Shown: piece by piece, positions 27,220-37,617 of the stretch
How the letters are laid out: each line of letters opens with the position of its first letter
How positions within the stretch are numbered: the first letter of the stretch is position 1
DNA from: Prevotellaceae bacterium
GTDB taxonomy: Bacteria > Bacteroidota > Bacteroidia > Bacteroidales > Paludibacteraceae
NCBI GenBank assembly: GCA_020636695.1
Contig: JACJXJ010000006.1
Coordinates: 1 to 60,085 of the forward strand
Length of the DNA: 60,085 nucleotides
Reading direction: 5' to 3'
Translations under genes and position numbers: made by a program
Notes under the pieces: generated by a model
What the model was told of the DNA's origin: nothing
What the model saw: only the letters and a program-made list of their open reading frames with translations
Databases searched by the model: none

Positions 27220-28563
27220 ATGAAACGGTTAGTAATTCTCGGTGGAGGCGAAAGTGGCGTTGGAACAGCCATTCTTGCACAAAAACACGGTTTTGATGTG
27301 TTTTTATCCGATTTATCGGCTTTAAAACCTTTGTATAAAGAGGAGTTGGAGCGTCGTGGTATTGCTTATGAAGAAAAGCAGCACACCGAGGCTTTGATTC
27401 TAAATGCCGATGAAGTAGTTAAAAGTCCTGGAATTCCTGATAAAGCACCTATGGTGAAAGCGTTACGCGCCAAACACATTCCTGTTATTTCAGAAATTGA
27501 GTTCGCATCACGTTATACCAACGCCAAGAAAATTTGTATTACCGGTTCGAATGGTAAAACAACTACCACCATGTTGACCTATTTTATCTTGAAAAATGAA
27601 GGATTGAATGTTGGTTTGGCTGGTAATGTGGGTAAAAGTTTTGCTTGGCAAGTAGCTGAATCCCAATATGATTATTATGTACTTGAATTGAGTTCGTTCC
27701 AACTCGATGGCATGTACGATTTTAAAGCTGATGTGTCTGTTATTTTAAATATCACACCCGATCATCTTGATCGTTACGATTATAAATTTCAAAATTACAT
27801 CGATTCTAAGTTCCGTATTCTTCAAAATCAAACACCTGAAGATGCTTTTATTTTTTGGAACGATGATCCTGTGTTGAAAGAAGAGTTGGAAAAACGTGAT
27901 ATCAAAGCACGTTTATTGCCATTTGCATTGGGAAAAACAGACAAAACAGAAGCATTTGTTGAACATGAAGATTTAACTATAAAATCACAACATAAAGAAG
28001 ATAATATGATTATGCCAGTAGAAGAATTAGCTTTACAAGGAACTCACAATGTATACAACTCAATGGCTGCCGGCTTGGCTGCCCAACTTGTACACATTCG
28101 TAAAGAGACTATTCGTAAATCGTTAGCCGAATTTCAAGGTGTTGAACACCGTTTGGAATATGTGGCTTCGGTGCGTGGTGTGCGTTATATTAACGATTCT
28201 AAAGCCACCAATGTGAACTCTTGTTGGTATGCTCTACAAAGTATGAAAACGCCTACTGTGCTCATTCTTGGTGGAACCGACAAAGGCAATGATTATTCGG
28301 AAATAGAATATTTGGTACGTCAAAAAGTACATACGCTCATTTTTATGGGCGTTGATAATGCCAAATTACGCGAATATTGGAGCGACCATTGCACGTGCGC
28401 TATGTACGAAGTATCGTCAATCGAAGATTGTGTAGCCAAGGCTTATGAAGTAGCTCACCCTGGCGATACCGTTTTATTATCACCTTGTTGTGCTAGTTTC
28501 GATTTGTTTAAAAATTATGAAGACCGTGGTGAGCAGTTTAAAGCTTGCGTACGTAACTTGTAA
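27220..28563 (+). CDS. murD: UDP-MurNAc-alanine:D-glutamate ligase
   Basis: The cytoplasmic ligase has 447 residues: an N-terminal Rossmann-like domain (LVILGGGESGVGTAIL), the ATP loop ITGSNGKTTTTM (about 107-118), the central YVLELSSFQLD and the C-terminal INDSKATN motif. Adds D-Glu in peptidoglycan precursor synthesis. Length and motifs are normal. Confidence 0.97.
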   Translation: MKRLVILGGGESGVGTAILAQKHGFDVFLSDLSALKPLYKEELERRGIAYEEKQHTEALILNADEVVKSPGIPDKAPMVKALRAKHIPVISEIEFASRYTNAKKICITGSNGKTTTTMLTYFILKNEGLNVGLAGNVGKSFAWQVAESQYDYYVLELSSFQLDGMYDFKADVSVILNITPDHLDRYDYKFQNYIDSKFRILQNQTPEDAFIFWNDDPVLKEELEKRDIKARLLPFALGKTDKTEAFVEHEDLTIKSQHKEDNMIMPVEELALQGTHNVYNSMAAGLAAQLVHIRKETIRKSLAEFQGVEHRLEYVASVRGVRYINDSKATNVNSCWYALQSMKTPTVLILGGTDKGNDYSEIEYLVRQKVHTLIFMGVDNAKLREYWSDHCTCAMYEVSSIEDCVAKAYEVAHPGDTVLLSPCCASFDLFKNYEDRGEQFKACVRNL

Positions 28564-28584
28564 TTTCACTTAACTTTTTAGCGC

Positions 28585-29862
28585 GTGAACAACAACATTA
28601 AAAATCAGTTGAAAGGCGATTACGTCATCTGGATGGTCTTTTTCTTTCTCTGTATCATCTCTATTATCGAGATGTTCAGTGCATCCAGTACGTTGGTATC
28701 GAGAGGTTCTTCTATTGGTGCACCTATTTTGCGCCATATTATGTTTCTTGGCATCGGTACCGCTTTGATGATTATCGTTCAGCAGATTGATTATAAATTG
28801 ATTAAAATGTTGGGTTATGTGGGTTGGGTAGTGTCGCTTGGTTTGTTGGTATTTACCTTTGATTAAAGGTGTTTCGGCCAATGATGCTGCACGTTGGTTA
28901 TCTATTGGTGGTGCACAATTTCAACCATCGGAACTCGCTAAATTGTGCTTAATTATTATGACAGCTGATTGGATAAGTAGAGCCAAAAAACAGAAGATGA
29001 TGAATTTGAGCGTAAATATTTTAAATGGATTGCTTTATCTATTGTTGTTACGTGTGGACTTATTTTACCAGAGAATTTCTCTACGGCAGCATTGCTTTTC
29101 ATAGTGGTGTCAGCTATGTTATTTTGCGGCCAAATTGCCTTTAAACGGCTAGCGTCATTTTTGGGTATTATTGTGTTGTTCATTGGTCTTGTCTTTGCCA
29201 TTGCAGTGCTGATACCAGAAGAAAATTATCAGGCTGATAATTTAAGAGCTGCAAATCCTGTGGCGCGAACATTTTATAAAACATTTGGTCGTGCTTATAC
29301 ATGGATTGCTCGTATTGAGAATTTTGGTAAAAGTAGTGATCCTAATGAGAAATATAAAATACATAGTTCTAACTTACAACCTGTGCATGGGCAAATAGCC
29401 ATAGCACGCGGAGGCATTTTCCCCCACGGACCTGGTACTAGTGTACAACGTAATCGATTGCCCGAAGCATTTAGCGATTTTATCTTTTCTATTATTGTTG
29501 AGGAATTGGGTTTAATCGGTGGCGTATTTGTGATTATGCTTTACCTTATTTTGCTTTTTCGAGCGGGGCGTATTGTTTGGAAATCGACTACGGTTTATCC
29601 TGCCGTTTTGGTAATGGGATTGGCGCTGATTATTGTTTTACAGGCGTTTATACATGTGGCCGTGTCGGTTCAGTTGATTCCTGTCACAGGACAACCGTTG
29701 CCGTTAATTAGTCGTGGTGGTACGTCTATTTTGATAACTTGTATTTATTTTGGACTCATTTTGAGTGTAACACGTTATGCTACTGCCAATGGCGAAGTCG
29801 CTGCCGATGTGTTACCTCCAGATGAATTGGAGTCTGTGGATAAGCCTAAAACTAATGTGTAG
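28585..29862 (+). CDS. ftsW: Lipid II polymerase FtsW, split by two compensating frameshifts
   Basis: A SEDS-family glycosyltransferase that works with FtsI at the septum. As sequenced the gene is in three pieces: 28585-28866 (start GTG), a middle in the +1 frame (LIKGVSANDAARWLSIGGAQ, PSELAKLC), and from about 28991 the original frame again (EDDEFERKYFKW, then LFIVVSAML to the end). Removing one C at 28856-28857 and adding one A to the A6 run at 28985-28990 restores one frame of 425 residues. Conserved features are intact, including PVHGQIAIARGGIFPHGPG and GQPLPLISRGGTS. Two opposite indels in an essential gene suggest sequencing error, not decay. Confidence 0.9.
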
Positions 29863-29866
29863 TACA

Positions 29867-30974
29867 ATGAAAAAACAGCCTAAATATCTAATCAGTGGCG
29901 GTGGTACTGGTGGACATATATTTCCAGCAGTAAGTATTGCTAATGCTTTACGGGAGTTACAGCCAGAGTGCGAAATTTTATTTATTGGAGCACAAGGACG
30001 TATGGAAATGGAACGTGTGCCAGCAGCAGGTTACGATATTGTGGGTTTGCCTGTACGTGGTTTCGATCGTCAGAATTGGTTCAAAAATCTCTCGGTTCTG
30101 TGGGATTTGGAAATAAGTATGTGGCGCGCGCGTAAACTGATTAAGAAATTTCAGCCCGATGTGGCTGTCGGTGTTGGCGGCTATGCGAGCGGAGCAGCTC
30201 TGAAAATGGCTCATAAGTTAGGTGTGCCCACGTTATTGCAAGAACAGAATGGATTTGCAGGCGTTACCAATAAATTATTAGCTAAAGAAGCCGCTAAAAT
30301 TTGTGTGGCTTACGAGGGCATGGAAAAATTCTTTCCAGCCGATAAAATTATTTTGACTGGTAATCCCGTTCGTCAAAATTTGACACAAGGTAGTAAAGCG
30401 GAAGGCTATGCGGAATTTGGTTTTTCTCCTGATAAAAAAACATTGTTGATTGTGGGTGGTAGTCTTGGTGCTCGAACCATTAATCAAAGCGTTATTTTAC
30501 ACCTCAAAGAATTAACCAAATCTGGTATTCAAGTTATCTGGCAAACAGGGAAAGGATATATCGATGAAGCACGTAAAGCGGCTGGGTCATTTATGTCGTC
30601 CAATCTTATCGTTACTGATTTTATTAGTCGTATGGATTTAGCTTATGCCATTGCCGATTTGGTTATTTCGCGTGCTGGAGCAAGTTCTATTTCAGAATTG
30701 TGTTTGCTTGGTAAGGCTACCATTTTGGTGCCATCGCCTAATGTGGCTGAGGATCATCAAACGCACAATGCTATGGCTTTGGTGAATAAACAAGCCGCAG
30801 TATTGGTAAAAGATGTAGATGCTGAAAAAGAGCTAATTGCCAAAGCGTTAGACCTTAATTTTTGATGAAACGAAATTGGCACAATTGTCACAAAATAGTT
30901 TGAAATTAGCCGAAAAAGATTCGGCACGACGTATAGCAGAAGAGGTTATTAAATTGGCAAATCTTCGTAAATAG
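29867..30974 (+). CDS. murG: Lipid II synthase MurG, frameshift near the C-terminus
   Basis: MurG adds GlcNAc to lipid I on the inner face of the membrane. The start is ATG 29867 (KKQPKYLISGGGTGGHIFPA). The UDP-GlcNAc site (VISRAGASSISELCLLGK, then LVPSPNVAEDHQTHNA) is present. The sequenced frame stops at 30865 after ALDLNF, but the next frame continues IFDETKLAQLSQNSLKLAEK and ends LANLRK at 30974, the normal MurG tail. Removing one C from CC at 30853-30854 joins them to 368 residues. murC starts 7 bases later. Confidence 0.9.
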
Positions 30975-30981
30975 TTTTTTT

Positions 30982-32343
30982 ATGAATTATACACATTTTT
31001 ATTTTCTCGGAATTGGCGGTATTGGTATGAGTGCTATTGCACGTTATTTTAAAGCAAAAGGCTTTGACGTAGCTGGTTACGACCGTACACGTAGTCAACT
31101 TTGCGAAGAGTTGGAACAAGAAGGTATTTCCATTCATTACGACGATGATGTGAATTTAGTGCCGCTCGCATTTACTGATAAAACTAAAACATTGGTAGTG
31201 TATACACCAGCTATTCCTGCTGATAATAGTGAATATAACTATTTTGTAAAACAAGGATTTACCATTCAAAAACGCGCACAAGTATTGGGCGAGGTGACAC
31301 GCATCGAACGTGGTTTGTGTGTGGCTGGCACGCATGGAAAAACCACTACAAGTACCATGACAGCTCATCTGTTGAAGCAAAGTCATGTGGATTGTAATGC
31401 GTTTTTAGGTGGAATTTCAAAAAATTATACAAGCAATTTACTCTTGTCCGATAAAAGTGATTTGGTGGTGATTGAAGCTGACGAATTCGATCGTTCGTTT
31501 CATCACCTTACGCCTTATATGGCAGTAGTTACCGCTGTCGATGCCGATCATCTTGATATTTATGGCACACACGAAGCTTATTTAGAGAGTTTTGCTCATT
31601 TTACTTCGCTTATTCAACCTGGTGGCTGTTTGATTATGAAAAAAGGAATCGAATTGAAACCTCGTTTGCAAACTGGAGTCAAACTATATACATATTCAGC
31701 TACAGAGCCAGCCGATTTTTATGCTGAAAATATTAAAATTGGTAATGGCGAGTTACATTTTGATTTTGTAACGCCAACTAGCCGTATTGACGATGTGAAT
31801 TTGGGTGTTCCGGTGTTAGTGAATGTGGAAAATGGTGTGGCTGCAATGGCGCTGGCTTATCTCAATGGTGTTACCGCCGATGAATTACGTGCAGGAATGG
31901 CTTCGTTCGCTGGTATTCGCCGTCGTTTTGAGACGCATTTAAAAACCGATAAACTAACCATTATCGACGATTATGCACACCATCCAGCCGAACTTTTGGC
32001 AAGTATTCAGTCGGTAAAAGCGCTATATGCTGATAAAAAAGTATTGGGTGTATTCCAACCACACTTATACAGTCGTACACACGATTTTTATAAAGAATTT
32101 GCGGCTTCGTTGTCGCACCTTGATGAGGTGGTGTTAGTCGAAATTTATCCAGCGCGTGAACTGCCTATTCCAGGAGTTACGTCGCAACTTATTTTTGACG
32201 AAGTAACCTGTCCTTTGAAAACATTGACCACCAAAGCGGAGTTGATAGATTTGCTAAAAACTAAGCAGTTTGATGTTTTGTTGACGGTCGGTGCCGGCGA
32301 TATTGATACTTATTTACCAAAGTTGGTTGAGGTTTTTCATTAA
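30982..32343 (+). CDS. murC: UDP-MurNAc:L-alanine ligase
   Basis: This 453-residue enzyme adds the first amino acid to UDP-MurNAc. Motifs are FLGIGGIGMSAIA at the N-terminus, the ATP loop CVAGTHGKTTTSTM, VIEADEFDRSF and IDDYAHHPAELLAS. Lies in the expected position after murG. Confidence 0.97.
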   Translation: MNYTHFYFLGIGGIGMSAIARYFKAKGFDVAGYDRTRSQLCEELEQEGISIHYDDDVNLVPLAFTDKTKTLVVYTPAIPADNSEYNYFVKQGFTIQKRAQVLGEVTRIERGLCVAGTHGKTTTSTMTAHLLKQSHVDCNAFLGGISKNYTSNLLLSDKSDLVVIEADEFDRSFHHLTPYMAVVTAVDADHLDIYGTHEAYLESFAHFTSLIQPGGCLIMKKGIELKPRLQTGVKLYTYSATEPADFYAENIKIGNGELHFDFVTPTSRIDDVNLGVPVLVNVENGVAAMALAYLNGVTADELRAGMASFAGIRRRFETHLKTDKLTIIDDYAHHPAELLASIQSVKALYADKKVLGVFQPHLYSRTHDFYKEFAASLSHLDEVVLVEIYPARELPIPGVTSQLIFDEVTCPLKTLTTKAELIDLLKTKQFDVLLTVGAGDIDTYLPKLVEVFH

Positions 32344-32367
32344 TTTTTCAAATCAGTAGTTTGAACA

Positions 32368-33126
32368 ATGAAAATTTGGCGCATCATATTAATTGCAGTT
32401 AGTGTCACACTGTTGTGCGGCTACCTATTGGTGGCGGTTATTTTTGTGACGCCAATGACTGAAAATCGTTTGTGCACCGGTTTAAAAGTAAATGTGTTAG
32501 ATGCTGACGATTCGCGCTTTGTGACAACTCAAGAAATAGTGACGTTGTTAGAAAATAATCGTACTAAATATAAAGGTTTGTCTTTTGCCAAAATTGATTT
32601 GCAAGCGGTTGAAAAGGCGGTTAAAAAGCATCCGATGATTAATTTTGTATCGTGCTATCAAACGCCTTCTGGCATTTTAAATATCGACGTAAAACAACGT
32701 CAGCCAGTATTTCAAGTATTGACCGATCGGAATAATTTTTATGTCGACGAAAATCGTTTACGTATGCCAGTTTCTACTAAATATGCTGTGTATGTGCCTA
32801 TTGTTACAGGTTATGTAAATAAAGACTTTATTAGAAATGAGTTGTTTGATTTTATTGTATCTTTGCAAGATGATGATTTTTGGTCGAACCAAATAACACA
32901 GATTCATGTGTATCCCAATTTGGATATAGAATTAATACCTCGAGTTGGATCACATACCATCTATTTAGGTTCGGTGAAAAATGCGCAGCAAAAATTAGCC
33001 AAATTATTTACCTTTTATAAAGAAGGTTTACCTCGTGTAGGTTGGAATCGATATACGCGCATTGACCTACGTTATCGCGATCAGGTAGTTTGTGTAAAAC
33101 CTGAACTCGCACCTGAAATGAAATAA
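32368..33126 (+). CDS. ftsQ: FtsQ/DivIB-like cell-division protein
   Basis: The product has 252 residues with one N-terminal membrane helix (about 5-30) and a periplasmic part. A divergent POTRA-like domain spans about 40-110 (VVEKAVKKHPMINFVSCYQT-type: KIDLQAVEKAVKKHPMINFV) and a beta domain follows. FtsQ links FtsL to the rest of the divisome. Assigned mostly from position between murC and ftsA and from topology. Confidence 0.85.
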   Translation: MKIWRIILIAVSVTLLCGYLLVAVIFVTPMTENRLCTGLKVNVLDADDSRFVTTQEIVTLLENNRTKYKGLSFAKIDLQAVEKAVKKHPMINFVSCYQTPSGILNIDVKQRQPVFQVLTDRNNFYVDENRLRMPVSTKYAVYVPIVTGYVNKDFIRNELFDFIVSLQDDDFWSNQITQIHVYPNLDIELIPRVGSHTIYLGSVKNAQQKLAKLFTFYKEGLPRVGWNRYTRIDLRYRDQVVCVKPELAPEMK

Positions 33127-33149
33127 AAATTGAAAATTAATATCTATTT

Positions 33150-34430
33150 ATGGACTCTGAAATTATTGTAGCCGCCGATTTGGGTAATGCTAAGCTGGCT
33201 GTTATGGCCGCTAAAAAGTTTGCTGATGGAAAACTTGAAATTCTTGCTTTAGAATCGGAGCCAACACCTCAGGATAGTATTCGTAACGGCATAATCACTA
33301 AGCCGAGTGAGGTGGCTGCACGCTTGAGTATGATGCTCAAACTATTGGCCAATCGCATTAAACTACCTATTTCCCAATTCTATGTAGGCCTCAATGGTCG
33401 TTCGTTGCGTACAGTACGTCTCAATGTGCCTCGTATTTTTGGTCATAACGAAGAAATTACGGAAGCTGTTTTAGCAGAAATGGAAGCGGAAGCTCAAAAT
33501 ACTGATGTTCCAGAGCGCGACGTGTTGCGTGTTTTAACTGATACATTTACGCTTGATAATGAACCAATTCAGAATCCTTTGGGCGTACTTGGCGGTAATC
33601 TAACCGCTTCTTATATTTTAGCAGTAGGTAAACCTGAAGTTAATTTGAATATCGATAAGTGCGCTGAACGTACTCTTGGATATGAAATAGCACAGAAATT
33701 CTTAGCCCCTATGGCTACAGCTACCGCTTTATTGAGTGAATCAGAAAAGGAACTTGGCAGCGCCGTTATTGATTTTGGGGCTGGTTGTACATCCGTGGCT
33801 GTTTACAAAGATGGTTTGATGAAACATTTGGCTGTCATTCCTATTGGCGGAAAACAAATTACTAACGATTTAAAATCGTTGAAACTTCTTGAGCAAGAGG
33901 CTGAAAAGCTAAAATTGATGTGTGGCGAAAAATTCTCTATGCGCGACAAAAAAGTATTAAAAATAGAGTTGCCAGCCACAGCCGAAGGACTTGAACAACG
34001 TTCTGTTTCAACCAAAGATGTGGAACTTATTATCACAGCTCGTTTACACGAAATTATTGATTTAGTGATGTCGCAAATTCACAAATCAGGTTGTGCTGAT
34101 GCGCTTAATGCTGGTTTGGTTATTACTGGTGGCGTTACCAATATGAAATATGTAGACGAAATAGTAAGAGAAAAAACAGGCATGGAAGTGCGTATAGGAT
34201 CTTATGTTGGACATTTAACTGAAACCACGAGTGATGACTTTGTGCGTCGTGAATATGCTCAATTAGTTGGCCTTCTACTTTGTGGTACACAAAATTGTTG
34301 TCAACCATTAAATCAAAATTCGAAAAAGCATGCTAAAAAAGCTCCAAAAAAGGGCTTAAAAGATTTTTTTGGTTCAAAATTGGGAGACCTCTTTTCGGAC
34401 GATGCTCCCTTAAAAGAAAATGTAAATTAA
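33150..34430 (+). CDS. ftsA: Cell-division actin-like ATPase
   Basis: The product has 426 residues. It has actin-fold phosphate motifs (VAADLGNAKLAVM near the N-terminus, SAVIDFGAGCTSVAVYKDG) and the adenosine motif LVITGGVTNM. The C-terminus is Lys-rich with an extension (KHAKKAPKKGLKDFFGSK) that could be the membrane-targeting segment. FtsA tethers FtsZ to the membrane; ftsZ follows 28 bases later. Confidence 0.95.
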   Translation: MDSEIIVAADLGNAKLAVMAAKKFADGKLEILALESEPTPQDSIRNGIITKPSEVAARLSMMLKLLANRIKLPISQFYVGLNGRSLRTVRLNVPRIFGHNEEITEAVLAEMEAEAQNTDVPERDVLRVLTDTFTLDNEPIQNPLGVLGGNLTASYILAVGKPEVNLNIDKCAERTLGYEIAQKFLAPMATATALLSESEKELGSAVIDFGAGCTSVAVYKDGLMKHLAVIPIGGKQITNDLKSLKLLEQEAEKLKLMCGEKFSMRDKKVLKIELPATAEGLEQRSVSTKDVELIITARLHEIIDLVMSQIHKSGCADALNAGLVITGGVTNMKYVDEIVREKTGMEVRIGSYVGHLTETTSDDFVRREYAQLVGLLLCGTQNCCQPLNQNSKKHAKKAPKKGLKDFFGSKLGDLFSDDAPLKENVN

Positions 34431-34458
34431 TAAATACAATAACATAAAATTTGATAGT

Positions 34459-35676
34459 ATGGGTCTTGAACAAAATTTGACAGATTTGACAACCGCTATG
34501 AACAGCTTGTCAATTATCAAAGTAATTGGAGTTGGCGGTGGTGGCGGCAATGCGGTCAATCACATGTTTCGTCAAGGAATAGCCGATGTGTCGTTTGTTG
34601 TATGTAACACCGATGATCAAGCACTAAAACGATCGCCTGTAAGTCGACAAATTTTACTTGGAGAAGGGTTGGGCGCTGGTGGTCGACCAGAAGTGGCTCG
34701 TCAGGCTGTGGAAGCGTCGTTACCTAAAATTGAACAATTGCTTCAAGATAATACAAAAATGGTGTTTATTACCGCTGGTATGGGCGGTGGTACTGGCACT
34801 GGGGCAGCTCCTGTTATTGCCAAAGTAGCCCACGATTTAGGCATTCTTACAGTTGGTATTGTAACCATTCCATTTGCTTTTGAAGGTAAACGCAAAATAG
34901 ATCAAGCACTCGAGGGTGTTCAAAAAATGAGCCAACATGTTGACGCAATTTTGGTGGTTAATAATGAAAAATTACGTCAAATTTATCCTGATTTAGAGTT
35001 GTCAAATGCGTTTGCCAAAGCCGACGATGTATTGGCGGAAGCTGCAAAGGGAATTGCTGAAATTATTACTATTGATGGTTATATCAACGTCGACTTTGCC
35101 GATGTTAATACCATTATGAAAGATGGTGGCGTTGCTATTATGAATACAGGATATGCCGAGGGTGAACATCGTATTACCAACGCTATTCTTGATGCACTAC
35201 ATTCGCCATTGTTGAATAATAATGATGTGCATGAATCTAAAAAGATTTTGTTGAATATCTATTGCTCAACTACCAACGAAATTCGTATGGAAGAGATTGA
35301 GGAAATCAATGCGTTCATGGCACAAATGGGTGAAGATATTGAAGTGATTTGGGGTGCCACGTTTGATGATAATTTGGGCGATGGTGTAAAAATTACACTT
35401 ATTGCTACAGGTTTTAATTCTTCTGCCATTCCTCATTATGTCAAAGATGAAGAGATAGCCGCTGAAGAAGAGGTTCAGCCAAAAGCTCCCAAAGAAACAC
35501 CAAAACCTTGGGAAACTAAGCCTGTTGATGCAAAAGAGCAGTGGCGTCAAGAGTTGTATCCTGAATCGAAAACGACTACAGAAAATGTGCAGTCGGCTAC
35601 GTTATTTGATTTAGATGACGACGACGCGTTGAATTACCTCGAAAATCAACCAGCTTATTTACGCAATAAAAAGTAA
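34459..35676 (+). CDS. ftsZ: Cell-division GTPase FtsZ
   Basis: This tubulin homologue has 405 residues. It has the GTP signature GGGTGTG (109-115), GVGGGGGNAVNHM (24-36) and a C-terminal FtsA-binding peptide (QPAYLRNKK) after a variable acidic linker. Forms the Z ring. Last of the classic cluster. Confidence 0.98.
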   Translation: MGLEQNLTDLTTAMNSLSIIKVIGVGGGGGNAVNHMFRQGIADVSFVVCNTDDQALKRSPVSRQILLGEGLGAGGRPEVARQAVEASLPKIEQLLQDNTKMVFITAGMGGGTGTGAAPVIAKVAHDLGILTVGIVTIPFAFEGKRKIDQALEGVQKMSQHVDAILVVNNEKLRQIYPDLELSNAFAKADDVLAEAAKGIAEIITIDGYINVDFADVNTIMKDGGVAIMNTGYAEGEHRITNAILDALHSPLLNNNDVHESKKILLNIYCSTTNEIRMEEIEEINAFMAQMGEDIEVIWGATFDDNLGDGVKITLIATGFNSSAIPHYVKDEEIAAEEEVQPKAPKETPKPWETKPVDAKEQWRQELYPESKTTTENVQSATLFDLDDDDALNYLENQPAYLRNKK

Positions 35677-35696
35677 TCATTAAAATATAACAACTT

Positions 35697-36152
35697 ATGA
35701 ATTTGTTTGATCAAATTAGTGAAGATATTAAGAAAGCCATGTTGGCTCGTAATCACGCCGAAACCGAAGCTTTGCGTGGTATTAAAAAAGAATTTTTGGA
35801 AGCTAAAACTGCCAAAGGTGGCAATGGGGAATTGACCGATGAGATGGCTGTAAAGATTATTCAAAAGATGTCTAAACAAGTCAAAGATGCTGCTACAATT
35901 TTCAAGGAACAAAATCGCCTGGATTTGGCTGATGAATATTTAGCGCAAGTAGCTATTTATGAACGTTATTTGCCAGCTCAAATGACTGATGCTGAATTGG
36001 AAATTGCTGTGCGTGCTATCATTGCTCAGGTTGGTGCAACTTCGTTGCAAGATCTTGGTAAAGTGATGGGTGTTGCAAGTAAACAGTTAGCTGGGAAAAC
36101 CGAAGGTCGTTTAATTTCAGAAAAAGTAAAACAATTGTTGGGTTCTTTGTAA
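35697..36152 (+). CDS. GatB/YqeY domain protein
   Basis: The 151-residue YqeY-like protein resembles the tRNA-binding tail domain of GatB (LFDQISEDIKKAMLARNHAE, LADEYLAQVAIYERYLPAQM, LGKVMGVASKQLAGKTEGRL). It lies 20 bases after ftsZ, a common Bacteroidota arrangement. The exact function is not established; a role in tRNA handling is inferred from the domain. Confidence 0.9.
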   Translation: MNLFDQISEDIKKAMLARNHAETEALRGIKKEFLEAKTAKGGNGELTDEMAVKIIQKMSKQVKDAATIFKEQNRLDLADEYLAQVAIYERYLPAQMTDAELEIAVRAIIAQVGATSLQDLGKVMGVASKQLAGKTEGRLISEKVKQLLGSL

Positions 36153-36186
36153 TAGAAGTTTGCTCTTGGAGATAACATTTAAAGGT

Positions 36187-36222
36187 AAAAAAACGGTGAA
36201 GAATAGTCTTCACCGTTTTTTT
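36187..36222. terminator. Bidirectional terminator between the YqeY gene and metK
   Basis: ACGGTGAAGA and TCTTCACCGT pair around an ATAG loop, flanked by A7 and T7. Confidence 0.92.
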
Positions 36223-36245
36223 GTTATAATTAGTTTCATGTAAGA

Positions 36246-37529
36246 TTATGCGATATCAAATAATTTTTTGATAGCTTCGACGTAATCTAACTTTTCCCAT
36301 GTAAATAGTTCAACTTCAATACTTTTTGGTTCTTCGTAGCGTGAACCAAATTGTTTTGTCACCACCTGTGGCGTACGTCCCATGTGACCATACGAAGCTG
36401 TTTCTGAGTAAATAGGATTACGTAATTTTAAACGTTCTTCAATCGCTTTAGGGCGCATATCGAACAAGGTTGAAATACGGTTGGCTATTTCGCTGTCGCT
36501 CAATTTCACATTCGATTTTCCATACGTATTAATGTATAAGTTAAGCGGCTCTGCTACACCAATAGCGTACGATACTTGTACCAATACTTCATTAGCTACG
36601 CCTGCTGCCACTAAATTCTTAGCAATATGGCGTGCCGCATAAGCTGCCGAACGGTCTACTTTGGAAGGATCTTTGCCTGAAAAAGCACCGCCGCCGTGTG
36701 CGCCTTTGCCGCCGTACGTGTCGACAATGATTTTACGACCTGTGAGACCGGTATCGCCATGAGGACCACCAATCACAAATTTGCCCGTTGGATTTACTAA
36801 TAAAATATAGTTGTTATCGAGGTAGCGGCTAAATGTACTATTTTGATTGAATACACGTGGAATTAAAATGGTTTGTACGTCGTGTTTAATGGTGTTCACC
36901 ATTTCTTCATCCGCTGCAAGTTGTGATTTGGTGTTACTTGCTTGAATAAACTCATCATGCTGGGTGGAAATAACAATAGTATGGATGCGTGTTGGATAAC
37001 CATTGTCGTCATATTCCATGGTTACTTGCGATTTTGAATCGGGACGTAAATAGGTCATCTCCTTTCCTTCTCGACGAATGGCTGCCAATTCTATCAATAA
37101 TTGGTGTGCTAGGTCGAGCGCTAAAGGCATGTAATTGTCCGTTTCGTTCGAAGCGTAACCAAACATCATACCTTGGTCGCCAGCACCTTGATTCATGGCA
37201 TCGGCGCGTTCTACACCACGATTAATATCAGCTGATTGTTCGTGTATAGCCGACAATACGCCACACGAATTACCATCGAACATATAGTCGCTTTTGGTAT
37301 AACCAATGCGGTTAATTACTTGGCGTGCTACGTCTTGTACGTCCACGTAAGCTTTCGATTTTACTTCGCCACCTAGGATTACCTGTCCCGTGGTTACAAA
37401 CGTTTCGCAAGCTACTTTGGAAGTAGGGTCAAAAGCCAAAAACTCATCGAGTATGGCATCCGAAATTTGGTCGGCCACTTTATCAGGATGGCCTTCTGAA
37501 ACTGATTCTGATGAAAATAAATATCCCAT
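36246..37529 (-). CDS. metK: S-adenosylmethionine synthetase
   Basis: The product has 427 residues and makes SAM from methionine and ATP. Signature stretches are SVSEGHPDKVADQISDAIL, GAGDQGMMFGYA and GGGAFSGKDPSKVDRSAAY. The leader of about 145 bases holds a SAM-II-like aptamer (37618-37666), so the gene is probably turned down when SAM is plentiful. Promoter at 37679-37710. SAM made here feeds RsmH, RlmB and QueA in this window. Confidence 0.97.
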   Translation of the reverse strand: MGYLFSSESVSEGHPDKVADQISDAILDEFLAFDPTSKVACETFVTTGQVILGGEVKSKAYVDVQDVARQVINRIGYTKSDYMFDGNSCGVLSAIHEQSADINRGVERADAMNQGAGDQGMMFGYASNETDNYMPLALDLAHQLLIELAAIRREGKEMTYLRPDSKSQVTMEYDDNGYPTRIHTIVISTQHDEFIQASNTKSQLAADEEMVNTIKHDVQTILIPRVFNQNSTFSRYLDNNYILLVNPTGKFVIGGPHGDTGLTGRKIIVDTYGGKGAHGGGAFSGKDPSKVDRSAAYAARHIAKNLVAAGVANEVLVQVSYAIGVAEPLNLYINTYGKSNVKLSDSEIANRISTLFDMRPKAIEERLKLRNPIYSETASYGHMGRTPQVVTKQFGSRYEEPKSIEVELFTWEKLDYVEAIKKLFDIA

Positions 37530-37617
37530 AATAACAGAATTTAGAGTGAAACAATTTTGTTAATTTGGGAGAAACAAGGCTTCGCGTTAGCGATAAAAAA
37601 GTGCAGTAGTAAAAACT

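Noticed and set aside
28838..29104. Separate small gene inside the ftsW locus
   Set aside because: Its first half is the middle of FtsW in a shifted frame and its second half is out of frame; not an independent gene.
29777..29866. Extension of murG upstream into ftsW
   Set aside because: The extra 30 residues are an out-of-frame reading of the ftsW end; the conserved start is ATG 29867.
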